Below are positions 1 through 7,926 of a stretch of 24,027 nt of DNA, one piece after another; the first letter of the stretch is position 1; the number at the start of each line of letters is the position of its first letter. The DNA is taken from assembly GCA_023411615.1 (NCBI GenBank), contig JAEYOR010000016.1:1-24027 (forward strand), read 5' to 3'. The notes beneath the pieces are model-generated. The model was not told the origin of the DNA. It ran no database searches and saw nothing but the letters and a program-made list of their open reading frames with translations. The position numbers and the translations under genes are program-made. This stretch comes from Actinomycetes bacterium (GTDB lineage Bacteria; Actinomycetota; Actinomycetes; Actinomycetales; Demequinaceae).

Positions 1-42
1 CCCCCACCCTCATGCTCCGAACCGTTGGCACACGTGCTTTGA

Positions 43-74
43 GGCGTGTCGCGCCTTGAGTGCTGCGACACGCC
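43..74. repeat. 10-bp perfect inverted repeat
   Basis: GGCGTGTCGC at 43-52 is the exact reverse complement of GCGACACGCC at 65-74, with a 12-nt spacer. It can form a GC-rich hairpin in RNA from either strand. No T-tract follows on either strand, so it is not a textbook intrinsic terminator. The same 10-mer recurs at 22850-22859. Confidence 0.7.
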
Positions 75-91
75 GAGATTCGGCCCTGCGA

Positions 92-127
92 AAGGTTCGC
101 AACCTTAGGAACCGCTGTCAGCGGTTC
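92..127 (-). terminator. Candidate terminator hairpins after the methyltransferase gene
   Basis: The 19-bp palindrome GAACCGCTGTCAGCGGTTC (109-127; 9-bp arms, 1-nt centre) is followed, in the direction of the methyltransferase transcript, by a second hairpin with 6-bp arms AAGGTT/AACCTT (92-97 and 101-106). They begin 15 nt past the stop codon, where a terminator is expected. There is no real U-tract, which many actinobacterial terminators also lack. A dimeric-protein operator is an alternative reading of the 19-bp palindrome. Confidence 0.4.
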
Positions 128-141
128 GGAACTTCGAGGCG

Positions 142-819
142 CTACAGAACCGTTGCTATGAGCATGCCGTCGTGACCCTTGCGCCCAACGGTTTGGATCA
201 CCGTCGCGTCAACGCGCTCGTCCTGCGCCGCACGCTCAATGACGGCGCGCGCACCCGCGGTGTCTTCCTCCGTGTCGCTCGGGTCAGCAATTCCGCCGGA
301 GCGCACCACATTGTCGACCACAATGAGCGCTCCGGGGCGCGAGACCGCCACCGCCGCCTCGTAGTACGCCACATTGCTGCGCTTATCCGCGTCGATGAAG
401 ACCATGTCGACTGGAGCGTCGTCCGCAAGCGTCGGGATCAGCTCGATTCCGGTGCCGACGCGGATCGTCACTTTGTGCCCCACGCCGGCTTTGTCGAGGC
501 TCGCGCGCGCCACCTGGGCGTGCCGCTCGTCGCGTTCGATGGTGATGACCTGACCGTCTGCGGGCACGGCGCGGGCCAAGTGCAGAGTCGAGTACCCACC
601 CAGAGTGCCGAATTCGACGATGGTGCGCGCACCAATGGAGCGCGCCAGGACCTGAAGGAGGCGCGCCTCAACGGGGCTGAGGGCGATGTCAGGCAGATCG
701 GCCTCGTGCTGCGCGGCGAGCACGTTCGCGGCATCGCGGTCCTGAGCGATGAGGTGGCGTTCCAGGTACTCATCGACCTGGCGCCAGCGGGACATGGTGT
801 CAACGGCGTCGTTAGTCAC
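142..819 (-). CDS. Class I SAM-dependent O-methyltransferase (Methyltransf_3 / catechol-OMT-like)
   Basis: A 225-residue soluble enzyme predicted to transfer a methyl group from S-adenosylmethionine to a hydroxyl group, probably on a catechol-like substrate; the true substrate cannot be read from sequence. SAM-binding motif I is VEFGTLGGYST (residues 68-78), with the acidic ribose-contacting stretch IERDE (94-98). The divalent-metal ligands typical of the family are D143 (in FIDADK), D169 and N170 (VVDN). Length is normal for bacterial members. The start is GTG at 817-819: no Shine-Dalgarno site precedes it, but TACGCT lies exactly 6 nt upstream, suggesting a leaderless message. An internal ATG (codon 9, 793-795) is less likely. 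It sits 78 nt after the polyprenyl synthase gene on the same strand, so it may be both read through and separately promoted. It is not a UbiE/MenG-type C-methyltransferase and should not be taken as the missing menaquinone methylase. Confidence 0.88.
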   Translation of the reverse strand: MTNDAVDTMSRWRQVDEYLERHLIAQDRDAANVLAAQHEADLPDIALSPVEARLLQVLARSIGARTIVEFGTLGGYSTLHLARAVPADGQVITIERDERHAQVARASLDKAGVGHKVTIRVGTGIELIPTLADDAPVDMVFIDADKRSNVAYYEAAVAVSRPGALIVVDNVVRSGGIADPSDTEEDTAGARAVIERAAQDERVDATVIQTVGRKGHDGMLIATVL

Positions 820-825
820 TCTGCG

Positions 826-856
826 AGCGTAACGGTGTTGCGCTCACCTGTGGCAA
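826..856 (-). promoter_or_regulatory. Putative leaderless promoter of the O-methyltransferase gene
   Basis: On the minus strand TACGCT (831-826) fits a TAnnnT -10 box and ends 6 nt before the GTG start codon, so transcription would begin at or next to the start codon. A TTGCCA-like -35 (856-851) lies 19 nt further upstream, a long but possible spacing. The same hexamer at the same distance precedes menF, menC and menB. Confidence 0.5.
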
Positions 857-897
857 ATTGTCATCGCGCTGTGACCTGACGCGCCTCCACGCGGGTC

Positions 898-1899
898 TCA
901 GGCAGCGCGGGCGACAAGAGCGTTGGCAAAGGCGGTCAGTGCGTCACGCACATCGCCTGCAGGCAAACGCGAGATCGCGCCAACGGCACGGGCACTCCAT
1001 TGGCGCGCGAGGTCTGAGGTCTGCGCGAGGACATCATGGTCTCGAAGGCGCGCCACCACCGAGTCGAGAGCGGCGTCGTCCGTGAGATCGCCCTCAATGT
1101 CAGCGAGCAACTCGACGTCATCGGGCTCGGCCTCGCCGCTTTCCACAAGCCTGCGCAACAGGAGGACAGGCATCGTTGCGACGCCCTCACGCAGATCGGT
1201 ACCTGGGGTCTTGCCGCTCACGTCCCCATCCGAGCGGATATCGAGGACGTCATCAGCGAGCTGGAATGCGACACCGGCGTACTCGCCGTATGCCGTCACC
1301 TGGTCGACAACCGTGCGGTCGCAACCGGCGAACATCGCACCAAAACGGGCCGATGTTGCAATGAGCGATCCGGTCTTGTCGGCCAACACTTGGAGGTAGT
1401 GGCGCACCGGGTCTTCGCCCGGGCCGGGGCCCACGGTCTCGTGCAGCTGGCCGAGGCACAGGCGCTCAAAGGTCTCGGCTTGAATGCGCACGGCGGTGGG
1501 ACCGAGCCCTGCCACGACGTTCGATGCGCGAGCGAAGAGCAGATCGCCCGTGAGGATTGCAACGGAGTTCCCCCACACCTCGTGAGCGGAAGGGGCCCCA
1601 CGCCGCGTTGGCGCGGAGTCCATCACATCGTCGTGATAAAGCGTGGCAAGGTGAGTCAGCTCGACAACGACAGCGGCGTCGATGACCTCAGGCCGCGAGG
1701 CATCGCCCAACTGCGCGGCGAGCAACGCGAGCATCGGACGCAGGCGCTTACCCCCCGCGTCAACGAGGTGGCGACTAGTCTCGTCGGCAAGTCGATCCGA
1801 CTGCGCGACGGCATCGCGAAGGCGCTCCTCGATGATGGAGAGCCGCGGCGCGATCGCCTCTTCCAGCACCTCATTGCCAAAGGGGAGCACCGCAGCCAC
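898..1899 (-). CDS. Long-chain all-trans polyprenyl diphosphate synthase (menaquinone side chain)
   Basis: A 333-residue trans-prenyltransferase that condenses isopentenyl diphosphate units onto an allylic primer. The family signatures are GGKRLRP (49-55), the first aspartate-rich motif DDVMD (90-94) and the second, DDVLD (216-220), which bind Mg-diphosphate. The residue five places before the first motif is a small alanine (A85); in this family small residues there go with long products, so a heptaprenyl-to-decaprenyl product is likely, fitting a menaquinone tail. The exact length cannot be told. The start is GTG at 1897-1899, one base after the nuoN stop (TAG-C-GTG), with a weak GGCGGA ribosome site inside the nuoN end, so translation is probably coupled to nuoN. 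This makes it the last gene of the tight nuo transcription unit. Hepta-/octaprenyl synthase names (GrcC, IspB, HepT) are all possible, so no symbol is given. Confidence 0.92.
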   Translation of the reverse strand: MAAVLPFGNEVLEEAIAPRLSIIEERLRDAVAQSDRLADETSRHLVDAGGKRLRPMLALLAAQLGDASRPEVIDAAVVVELTHLATLYHDDVMDSAPTRRGAPSAHEVWGNSVAILTGDLLFARASNVVAGLGPTAVRIQAETFERLCLGQLHETVGPGPGEDPVRHYLQVLADKTGSLIATSARFGAMFAGCDRTVVDQVTAYGEYAGVAFQLADDVLDIRSDGDVSGKTPGTDLREGVATMPVLLLRRLVESGEAEPDDVELLADIEGDLTDDAALDSVVARLRDHDVLAQTSDLARQWSARAVGAISRLPAGDVRDALTAFANALVARAA

Positions 1900-1900
1900 G

Positions 1901-3511
1901 CTATCCGCCCAACGCGCTGGAGACGGGGCCGAAGAGTTCGCCCGCCGACTCCGTCAATTCGAGCGCCCATGCGGGCAGCACGCCGAGGACGAACGTGAGG
2001 AACGCCGTCGCCACGACGACGCCCTTGCCGAGGCCGGTGGGGTGAACGGCGACCCGCGGCGAGACATCGTCCGGGGCGTCCGTGAAGAACATCAGCACAA
2101 TGACCCGGATGTAGAAGAACGCCGACGCTGCAGAGGCCAGGACGGCAATGACCACGAGCGGCCACGCTCCAGCCTCGATCGCGGCACGGAACGCGACGAA
2201 CTTGCCGATGAAGCCAGCGGTGAGCGGGATGCCAGCAAATGACAGGAGGAACAGCGCCATCGAGCCGGCAAGCAGCGGGCTGCGCTTGCCGAGACCGGCC
2301 CATTGGCCTAGTCGCGTGGCCTCAGCCCCGGCGGCGCCATCGGCGGTCAGCTCACGCACCTGCGACACCACGGCGAAGGCGCCGATGGTCGCGAGGCCGT
2401 AGGTCGCGAGATAGAACGGCAATGCGGAAATCGCGCTCGGCTCGAAGCCTGCGAAGGCAACGAGGATGAAGCCCGAGTGAGCGACAGCCGAGTACGCCAG
2501 CATGCGCTTGATGTCGGTCTGAACAATGGCGAGCGCCGTGCCGAACACCATCGAGGCGATCGCAACCGACCAGATCACCCAGTTCATCTCCCACTCAAAG
2601 CGGAAGAGCACGAGGTAGGCAACGCGCACGAGCGCAGCCACTGCAGCCGCCTTTGTCGCCGCCGCCATGAAGGCCGTCACGGGCGTCGGCGCACCCTGGT
2701 AAGCGTCCGGCACCCACAGGTGGAACGGAACGGCGCCGATCTTGAACAGGAGACCAACGACCACCATGAACAGACCGAAGAGGATCACGCTGTGGTGCGC
2801 CGCGAGGTCTGGGATCGCGATGCCAAGTTCGTACAGCCCGGTGATGCCGGGACGTGACGCGCTTCCCGTTGCACCAAAGATCAGCGCGACGCCGAAGAGC
2901 AGGATCGCCGAAGAGAACGCACCAAGCAGGAAGTACTTGAGCGATGCCTCTTGGCTGAGCAGACGGCGGCGGCGAGCAATTGCGACGAGGATGTACAGCG
3001 GCAGCGAGAAGAGCTCGAGAGCGACAAAGAGGAACAGCAGGTCATTGACCGTCGCAAAGAGCATCATGCCGCCCACCGCGAAGAGCATGAGCGGGAAGGC
3101 CTCGGTGAGGGCAAAGCCCTTCTTGCGTGCCACCGTCTCCTCGCCCGAGCCGGGAGCCACCGACGCGAGGGGTGCGAAGGCGTCCTCGCCCTCCTTGCCA
3201 CGGGCCGCGGACAGCAAGATGCCGCCGACGCCGAAGATGACGATGAGCGCTTGCCACAGCAACGACTGGCGATCGAGAAGCAGCATGCCATCGAGCACGA
3301 CGCGTCCGCCGCCGTCGAGGCCCACCCACAGCCAGATGACGGAGAAGAACGACGCAGCGAGCGCGACAACCGACAGCTGCAGTTGGAACATCCGCCGGTC
3401 GCTGGCGTTGCGCACAAAGGCCTCGATGAGGACGCCAAGCACGGCGGCCACGAGCACGATGAGAACCGGCGTGAGCGAGGCCCACGCGATCTCGGGCGCT
3501 TGGTACGTCAC
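1901..3511 (-). CDS. nuoN: NADH-quinone oxidoreductase subunit N (membrane antiporter-like)
   Basis: A 536-residue polytopic membrane protein, one of the three antiporter-like proton-translocating subunits of complex I, placed next to NuoK/J. The expected charged residues in membrane helices are present: E166 in the LEL stretch of helix 5, K257 before VPFHLWVPDAY, and K287. The PF00361 core spans roughly residues 155-450. Compared with the E. coli protein it has extra N-terminal helices and a hydrophilic loop at about 102-136, rich in charged residues, Ala and Gly; similar loops are familiar from other actinobacterial NuoN proteins. The start is GTG at 3509-3511, overlapping the nuoM stop by 4 bp (GTGA). 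The stop lies one base before the polyprenyl synthase start. Confidence 0.96.
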   Translation of the reverse strand: MTYQAPEIAWASLTPVLIVLVAAVLGVLIEAFVRNASDRRMFQLQLSVVALAASFFSVIWLWVGLDGGGRVVLDGMLLLDRQSLLWQALIVIFGVGGILLSAARGKEGEDAFAPLASVAPGSGEETVARKKGFALTEAFPLMLFAVGGMMLFATVNDLLFLFVALELFSLPLYILVAIARRRRLLSQEASLKYFLLGAFSSAILLFGVALIFGATGSASRPGITGLYELGIAIPDLAAHHSVILFGLFMVVVGLLFKIGAVPFHLWVPDAYQGAPTPVTAFMAAATKAAAVAALVRVAYLVLFRFEWEMNWVIWSVAIASMVFGTALAIVQTDIKRMLAYSAVAHSGFILVAFAGFEPSAISALPFYLATYGLATIGAFAVVSQVRELTADGAAGAEATRLGQWAGLGKRSPLLAGSMALFLLSFAGIPLTAGFIGKFVAFRAAIEAGAWPLVVIAVLASAASAFFYIRVIVLMFFTDAPDDVSPRVAVHPTGLGKGVVVATAFLTFVLGVLPAWALELTESAGELFGPVSSALGG

Positions 3512-4995
3512 TGTCCGGCCTCCTCAGAAACGATCATCACAGCGTCAGCACTTGCGTCTCGCAGGTAGTCGATGCCGAGAGCTGGCACGACGCCAAGCAC
3601 GAGCATCACCGCGATGAGCGGCCAGATGACGAGCCGCTCGCGCACTGACAGCTCCTTGGTCGCCTCCATCGCAACCGGGGGCGCGCCGGTGAAGATCCGC
3701 TTGTACGTGAGCAAGATGTACAAGGCCGCGAGGATCACGCTCAACGTTGCGACGATGACCGCCCAGCGAGCCACCTCGAAGGCACCGATGAGCACCATGA
3801 TCTCGGCGGCGAAGGGAGCGAAGCCCGGCAGTGCGAGTGCGGACAGGCCCACCATGAGGAACGTGCCAGCGAGCACCGGCACCACCTTCTGCAGGCCACC
3901 AAAGGCTGACACCGAAGCGGTGCCGTGGCGAGCCTCAAGGAAGCCGACGAGCCAGAACAGCGCCGCCGTCGACAGGCCGTGGCCGATCATGTAGAAAGCG
4001 GCGCCTTCAATCGACGTCTGCTTGAGGGCGAAGATGCCGAGCACCATGATGCCGAAGTGGCTCACCGAGGTGAAGGCGACGAGGCGATACAGGTCATCCT
4101 GACCAATGGCGACGAGGGCACCGTAGACCACCGAGACGACGGCGATGATGATGATCGCGGGAGCGGCCCAGCGCGAGGCATTGGGGAACAGCGGCAAGCA
4201 CAGGGTGAGCATGCCAAAGGTGCCGATCTTGTCGAGCACCGCCACAAGCAGTGCCGTGGTTCCAGCTCGGGCCGATTCCGCAACCGTGGGCAGCCACGTG
4301 TGGACCGGCACGAGCGGCGCCTTGATCGCAAAGGCGATAAAGAACGACAAGAAGAGCAGGTTCTCCACCCACGGCTCGGGGTAACTTCCGCCGATGAGGT
4401 TGTCGAGGAGGTAGGCCTCGGATCCGCCGGGGCCCGCGAAGTACATCGCGATGACGCCGACGAGCATGACGAGGCCGCCAACGAGCGAGTAAATGAGGAA
4501 CTTCACCGCGGCATAGCGACGCTGTGCCCCACCGAATGCACCGATGAGGAAGTACAGCGGAATGAGCATCGCCTCAAAGAGGAAGTAGAACAGCACGAGG
4601 TCGCGGGCGGCGAAGATGCCGACCATGAATGCCTCGGTGAGGAGGATCAAGCCGAGGTACTGCGCTCGACGGTCCAGAGCGTCGTCCTCCCGCCATGCCG
4701 CAAGCACCGCGAGGGGCGTGAGGAGGGTGGCGAGCACGATGAGCGTGAGGCCGATGCCATTGACGCCAACGGCCCACGAGGCGCCGATCTGCGGGATCCA
4801 TGAGTACTTCTCAGTGAACTGGATTGCACCGGCGTCAGAGCGGTCGAAGGTCGCAAGCAGGCCGACGGCCATGACGAGTTCGGCGAGAGTCGCACCAAGA
4901 GCGACCTCGCGTGAGTACGCGCGAATCTGCGGCACAAAGACGAGTACCAGACCGGCCACAACCGGCCAGACGATGAGGATGGTCAAGATTGGCAT
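3508..4995 (-). CDS. nuoM: NADH-quinone oxidoreductase subunit M (membrane antiporter-like)
   Basis: A 495-residue, largely hydrophobic subunit of the complex I membrane arm, homologous to Mrp-type Na+/H+ antiporters. Key residues can be placed: E141 in FLFEAMLIPLYF, K225 in AFAIKAPLVPVHTWLP and K256 in VLDKIGTFGML, corresponding to the essential Glu/Lys residues of helices 5, 7 and 8 in characterised NuoM. Length matches the family (about 500). ATG start at 4993-4995, four bases after the nuoL stop, with a GGGGAG ribosome site about 10 nt upstream inside the end of nuoL. The stop overlaps the nuoN start by 4 bp. It is not an Mrp antiporter subunit, because it lies in a complete nuoA-N order. 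Confidence 0.97.
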   Translation of the reverse strand: MPILTILIVWPVVAGLVLVFVPQIRAYSREVALGATLAELVMAVGLLATFDRSDAGAIQFTEKYSWIPQIGASWAVGVNGIGLTLIVLATLLTPLAVLAAWREDDALDRRAQYLGLILLTEAFMVGIFAARDLVLFYFLFEAMLIPLYFLIGAFGGAQRRYAAVKFLIYSLVGGLVMLVGVIAMYFAGPGGSEAYLLDNLIGGSYPEPWVENLLFLSFFIAFAIKAPLVPVHTWLPTVAESARAGTTALLVAVLDKIGTFGMLTLCLPLFPNASRWAAPAIIIIAVVSVVYGALVAIGQDDLYRLVAFTSVSHFGIMVLGIFALKQTSIEGAAFYMIGHGLSTAALFWLVGFLEARHGTASVSAFGGLQKVVPVLAGTFLMVGLSALALPGFAPFAAEIMVLIGAFEVARWAVIVATLSVILAALYILLTYKRIFTGAPPVAMEATKELSVRERLVIWPLIAVMLVLGVVPALGIDYLRDASADAVMIVSEEAGQ

Positions 4996-4999
4996 GGCC

Positions 5000-6877
5000 T
5001 TAGCTCCCCATCACGAGAATCGCGGCAAGCACAAAGAATCCGAGCAGCATGAGGAGCGCGTATGAGCGCACCTTGCCCGACTGGAATCGCCGATTCGCTT
5101 CACCGAAGGCGGCGACACCGGTTGCCTGCTTGTTGACGGCGCCATCAATGATCGCGGCATCGGCGTAAACCAGTGTGCGAGTGAGATGCGTTCCAGGGGT
5201 TTGGAACACACCGCGATTGACGGCGTCCTGGAAGAAGTCGTTGCGCGCGAGCAGCGTGCCGAGCGAAGGCGGCGGCGCCTCCGTTGGCACATCTCGCCGC
5301 CAGTACATGAGGTAGGCGGCCCCTGCTCCCAGTACAACGAGTGCGAGCGTGAGCGTGGTGATGACGGGTACCGACAACACCGGCTCGTGATGACCGTGGT
5401 CACCGACCACGGGCTGCAACCAGTGCTGGAAACGGTTGCCGAGGCCAAGGAACAAGCCGAGGAAGGCCGAGCCCACTGCGAGCACAATCATCGGCACCGT
5501 CATGAGCAGCGGCGACTCATGCGGGTGCTGCTCATCGGTCCAGCGCGCCTTGCCGTGGAACGTCATGAAGAACAGACGCGACATGTAGAAGGCGGTGATA
5601 CCCGCACCGATGAGCGCCGTGAGGCCGAATACCCACGGCTGCCATCCCTCGCCAACGAAGGCGGCTTCGATGATCTTGTCCTTGGACCAGAAGCCGGAGA
5701 ACGGCGGGACACCGAGGATCGCGAGCCAGCCCAGACCAAATGTCACCCACGTCACCGTCATCGCGGTGCGGAGCGCACCGAAGCGGCGCATGTCGACCTG
5801 GTCATTCATGCCGTGCATGACCGAACCGGCGCCAAGGAACATGCCTGCCTTGAAGAAGCCGTGGGTGACGAGGTGGAAGATCGCAAAGGCGTAGCCGATG
5901 GGCCCGAGCCCTGCCGCGAGCATCATGTACCCGATCTGGGACATCGTCGACGCCGCGAGAGCCTTCTTGATGTCGTCCTTTGCGGTACCGATGAGAGCAC
6001 CAAGGATGAGGGTGATCGCACCGACGATCGCGACAACGAGGCGAGCGTCGGGCGCGCCCTCGTAAATTGCTCCAGCACGGACGACGAGGTACACGCCGGC
6101 GGTCACCATGGTGGCCGCGTGAATGAGGGCCGACACGGGAGTGGGGCCCGCCATCGCGTCACCGAGCCATGACTGCAACGGGAACTGCGCAGACTTTCCC
6201 GTAGCCGCCAGGAGCAGCGCGAGACCGATCGCAGTGAGCGTCGCCTCCGAGGCGCCGCTTGCGCCGCCGAGCACCTCGGCGAAGCCCACTGAACCGAACT
6301 GAGCAAACATCAGACCCATCGCCACGATGAGGCCCACGTCGCCTACACGGTTGACGACAAAGGCCTTATTGGCAGCGGTCGCATACTCCGACTTGTGGTT
6401 CCAGAAGCCAATGAGCAGGTACGACGCAAGTCCCACACCTTCCCAGCCCACAAAGAGGAGGAGGAATGAATCCGCGGTGACAAGCAAGAGCATCGCCGCG
6501 ATGAAGAGGTTGAGATAGGCGAAGAAGAGCCGACGCCGGGGGTCGTTGGCCATGTACGCGACGGAGTAGATGTGGATGAGCGTGCCAACGATGGTGATGA
6601 GGAGCACAAAGGTGATTGACAGCGGGTCAAGCAGGAGACCGAGGTCCACCGACAATTCCCCGCCGCTGATCCACGAGTACAAGCGAATTGCTTCAAAGCG
6701 GTCAGCGCTGTCACGCCCGAGCAGCTCAAAGAAAGCGCCGAGGCCAACGATGGCGGCAACGGACGACGCTACGACACCTACCCAGTGACCCCACGCGTCG
6801 GCGCGGCGGCCGGCGAGCATGAGGACAAAGAAGCTGGCGAGCGGGACCGCGATCAACAGCCAAGAGACGGAGAGCAT
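5000..6877 (-). CDS. nuoL: NADH-quinone oxidoreductase subunit L (distal antiporter-like)
   Basis: A 625-residue membrane subunit at the far end of the complex I membrane arm, including the C-terminal lateral helix that runs along NuoM/N. Visible features are the N-terminal NADH-Q oxidoreductase chain 5 domain (about residues 65-120), E146 in FVGWEGVG, the TGKSAQFPLQSWL stretch with its lysine (about 225-240), GPTPVSALIHAATMV (about 245-260), and GVPPFSGFWSKD in the later helices. The start is taken as ATG at 6875-6877: it has GAAGGG 7 nt upstream. A TTG directly before it (6878-6880) would abut the nuoK stop but leaves only 4 nt to the same site; choosing it would add one residue. The stop is TAA, 4 nt before nuoM. 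Confidence 0.96.
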   Translation of the reverse strand: MLSVSWLLIAVPLASFFVLMLAGRRADAWGHWVGVVASSVAAIVGLGAFFELLGRDSADRFEAIRLYSWISGGELSVDLGLLLDPLSITFVLLITIVGTLIHIYSVAYMANDPRRRLFFAYLNLFIAAMLLLVTADSFLLLFVGWEGVGLASYLLIGFWNHKSEYATAANKAFVVNRVGDVGLIVAMGLMFAQFGSVGFAEVLGGASGASEATLTAIGLALLLAATGKSAQFPLQSWLGDAMAGPTPVSALIHAATMVTAGVYLVVRAGAIYEGAPDARLVVAIVGAITLILGALIGTAKDDIKKALAASTMSQIGYMMLAAGLGPIGYAFAIFHLVTHGFFKAGMFLGAGSVMHGMNDQVDMRRFGALRTAMTVTWVTFGLGWLAILGVPPFSGFWSKDKIIEAAFVGEGWQPWVFGLTALIGAGITAFYMSRLFFMTFHGKARWTDEQHPHESPLLMTVPMIVLAVGSAFLGLFLGLGNRFQHWLQPVVGDHGHHEPVLSVPVITTLTLALVVLGAGAAYLMYWRRDVPTEAPPPSLGTLLARNDFFQDAVNRGVFQTPGTHLTRTLVYADAAIIDGAVNKQATGVAAFGEANRRFQSGKVRSYALLMLLGFFVLAAILVMGS

Positions 6878-6880
6878 CAA

Positions 6881-7180
6881 TTAACCCTTCAGCTCAGCGG
6901 GCTCGTCGAGCGAGATGGTCTGACGCGCTCGGAACACGGCGATGATGATAGCGAGACCCACCACCACTTCAGCGGCGGCCACCACCATGACGAAGAACGC
7001 CATGATCTGACCGTTGACGTTGCCTTGCATGCGCGAGAACGCGACAAGCGCGAGGTTCGCAGCGTTGAGCATGAGCTCGACACCCATGAACGCGATGATC
7101 GCGTTGCGGCGCAGCAGCACGGTGGCGGCGCCAATGGCGAACAGCACCGACGCCAGGTAGACAAAGTTGATGGGACTCAC
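6881..7180 (-). CDS. nuoK: NADH-quinone oxidoreductase subunit K
   Basis: A 99-residue subunit with three membrane helices (about 4-24, 28-48 and 58-82), belonging to the complex I membrane arm between NuoJ and NuoN. The two buried glutamates needed for proton transfer are present: E35 in FMGVELMLNAANL and E71 in VVAAAEVVVGLA, matching E36 and E72 of E. coli. Length is standard (about 100). The start is GTG at 7178-7180, overlapping the nuoJ stop by GTGA. Stop TAA at 6881-6883, just before nuoL. Confidence 0.96.
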   Translation of the reverse strand: MSPINFVYLASVLFAIGAATVLLRRNAIIAFMGVELMLNAANLALVAFSRMQGNVNGQIMAFFVMVVAAAEVVVGLAIIIAVFRARQTISLDEPAELKG

Positions 7181-7926
7181 GCGTCGTCCTCCTTCGCGCC
7201 CAGTTCACGACGCCGCGCACGGTTGTCGTCACGGTACTGAACGCTGTCAACCGTCTGCTGACGCGCCTTGAGCACGCGGGATACAGACTCTTCGATCGGT
7301 TCGCCTTCGGGGTCAAGAGCGGGAGCGTCAAGGGCGTTGTGGCGAGCAAAGACTCCCGGGAAGGTCTTGTTGACCGGGTTAGCTCCTGCTGCGATGCGGG
7401 CCGCCTGCACTTCTTTTTGCGTGCGCTTGGGGAACAAGCGCGGCACGTGAGTGAGGACGAGTGCGCCGACCGCCGCGGTGACGAGCAGGAAGCCGAGCGT
7501 CTCAACGACGAGCACGTACGGGCCGAACAGTTCCTTGGCGATCGCCTGCGGCTCACCCGTCGTCGGCGTGGTGTCGATCGACAGCGCAAGGCGCGACACC
7601 ACGGAGATGAGGAGTGCGCCCACACCAATCGCCAATGCGAGGCCGAGCCACTTCTGGCCGGCGATTGTCTCTTTCAGGCTTTCGCGCTGATCGACGCCAA
7701 CGAGCATGAGAACAAAGACAAAGAGCATCATGACCGCGCCCGTATAGACGACGATCTGAACGATGCCAAGGAAGGGCGCCTCGAGTGCGACATACGCGGC
7801 TGCGAGGCCCACCATCGCCGTGATCACCGCAACGGCGACATACACCGGCTTGCGTGCAAACACGAGGCCGAGCGCCGGGATCACGGTGAGGAAGGCGACG
7901 GCCCAGAACAAGATGGGCGAAATCAT
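7177..7926 (-). CDS. nuoJ: NADH-quinone oxidoreductase subunit J
   Basis: A 249-residue subunit with five predicted membrane helices in residues 1-165; it contributes to the proton path near the quinone-site end of the membrane arm and includes the conserved VYTGAVMMLFVFVLML segment (about 60-75). The last 85 or so residues form a charged, probably cytoplasmic tail absent from the 184-residue E. coli protein, with many Arg/Glu/Asp and ending RRRELGAKEDDA. The start is ATG at 7924-7926, overlapping the nuoI stop by ATGA. The stop overlaps the nuoK start by 4 bp. The tail stays in frame up to that overlap, so it is not a frameshift product. Confidence 0.95.
   Translation of the reverse strand: MISPILFWAVAFLTVIPALGLVFARKPVYVAVAVITAMVGLAAAYVALEAPFLGIVQIVVYTGAVMMLFVFVLMLVGVDQRESLKETIAGQKWLGLALAIGVGALLISVVSRLALSIDTTPTTGEPQAIAKELFGPYVLVVETLGFLLVTAAVGALVLTHVPRLFPKRTQKEVQAARIAAGANPVNKTFPGVFARHNALDAPALDPEGEPIEESVSRVLKARQQTVDSVQYRDDNRARRRELGAKEDDA

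Larger units (their letters stand above)
1..141. other. Non-coding left edge with clustered inverted repeats
   Basis: No convincing coding frame is seen. The stretch lies downstream of the O-methyltransferase stop codon and holds three small inverted repeats (43-74, 92-106, 109-127) and several copies of GAACCG or its complement (19-24, 109-114, 122-127, and 147-152 just inside the gene end). The neighbour beyond position 1 is unknown, so this could be a 3' region, the upstream region of another gene, or both. Confidence 0.6.

Noticed and set aside
109..127. LexA/SOS-box reading of the GAACCG...CGGTTC palindrome
   Set aside because: The actinobacterial SOS box has CGAAC and GTTCG separated by only about 4 bases; the spacing and inner bases here do not fit.
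142..819. Reading the methyltransferase as MenG/UbiE
   Set aside because: Its metal-ligand set (D143, D169, N170) and motif I belong to the O-methyltransferase family, not the UbiE family.
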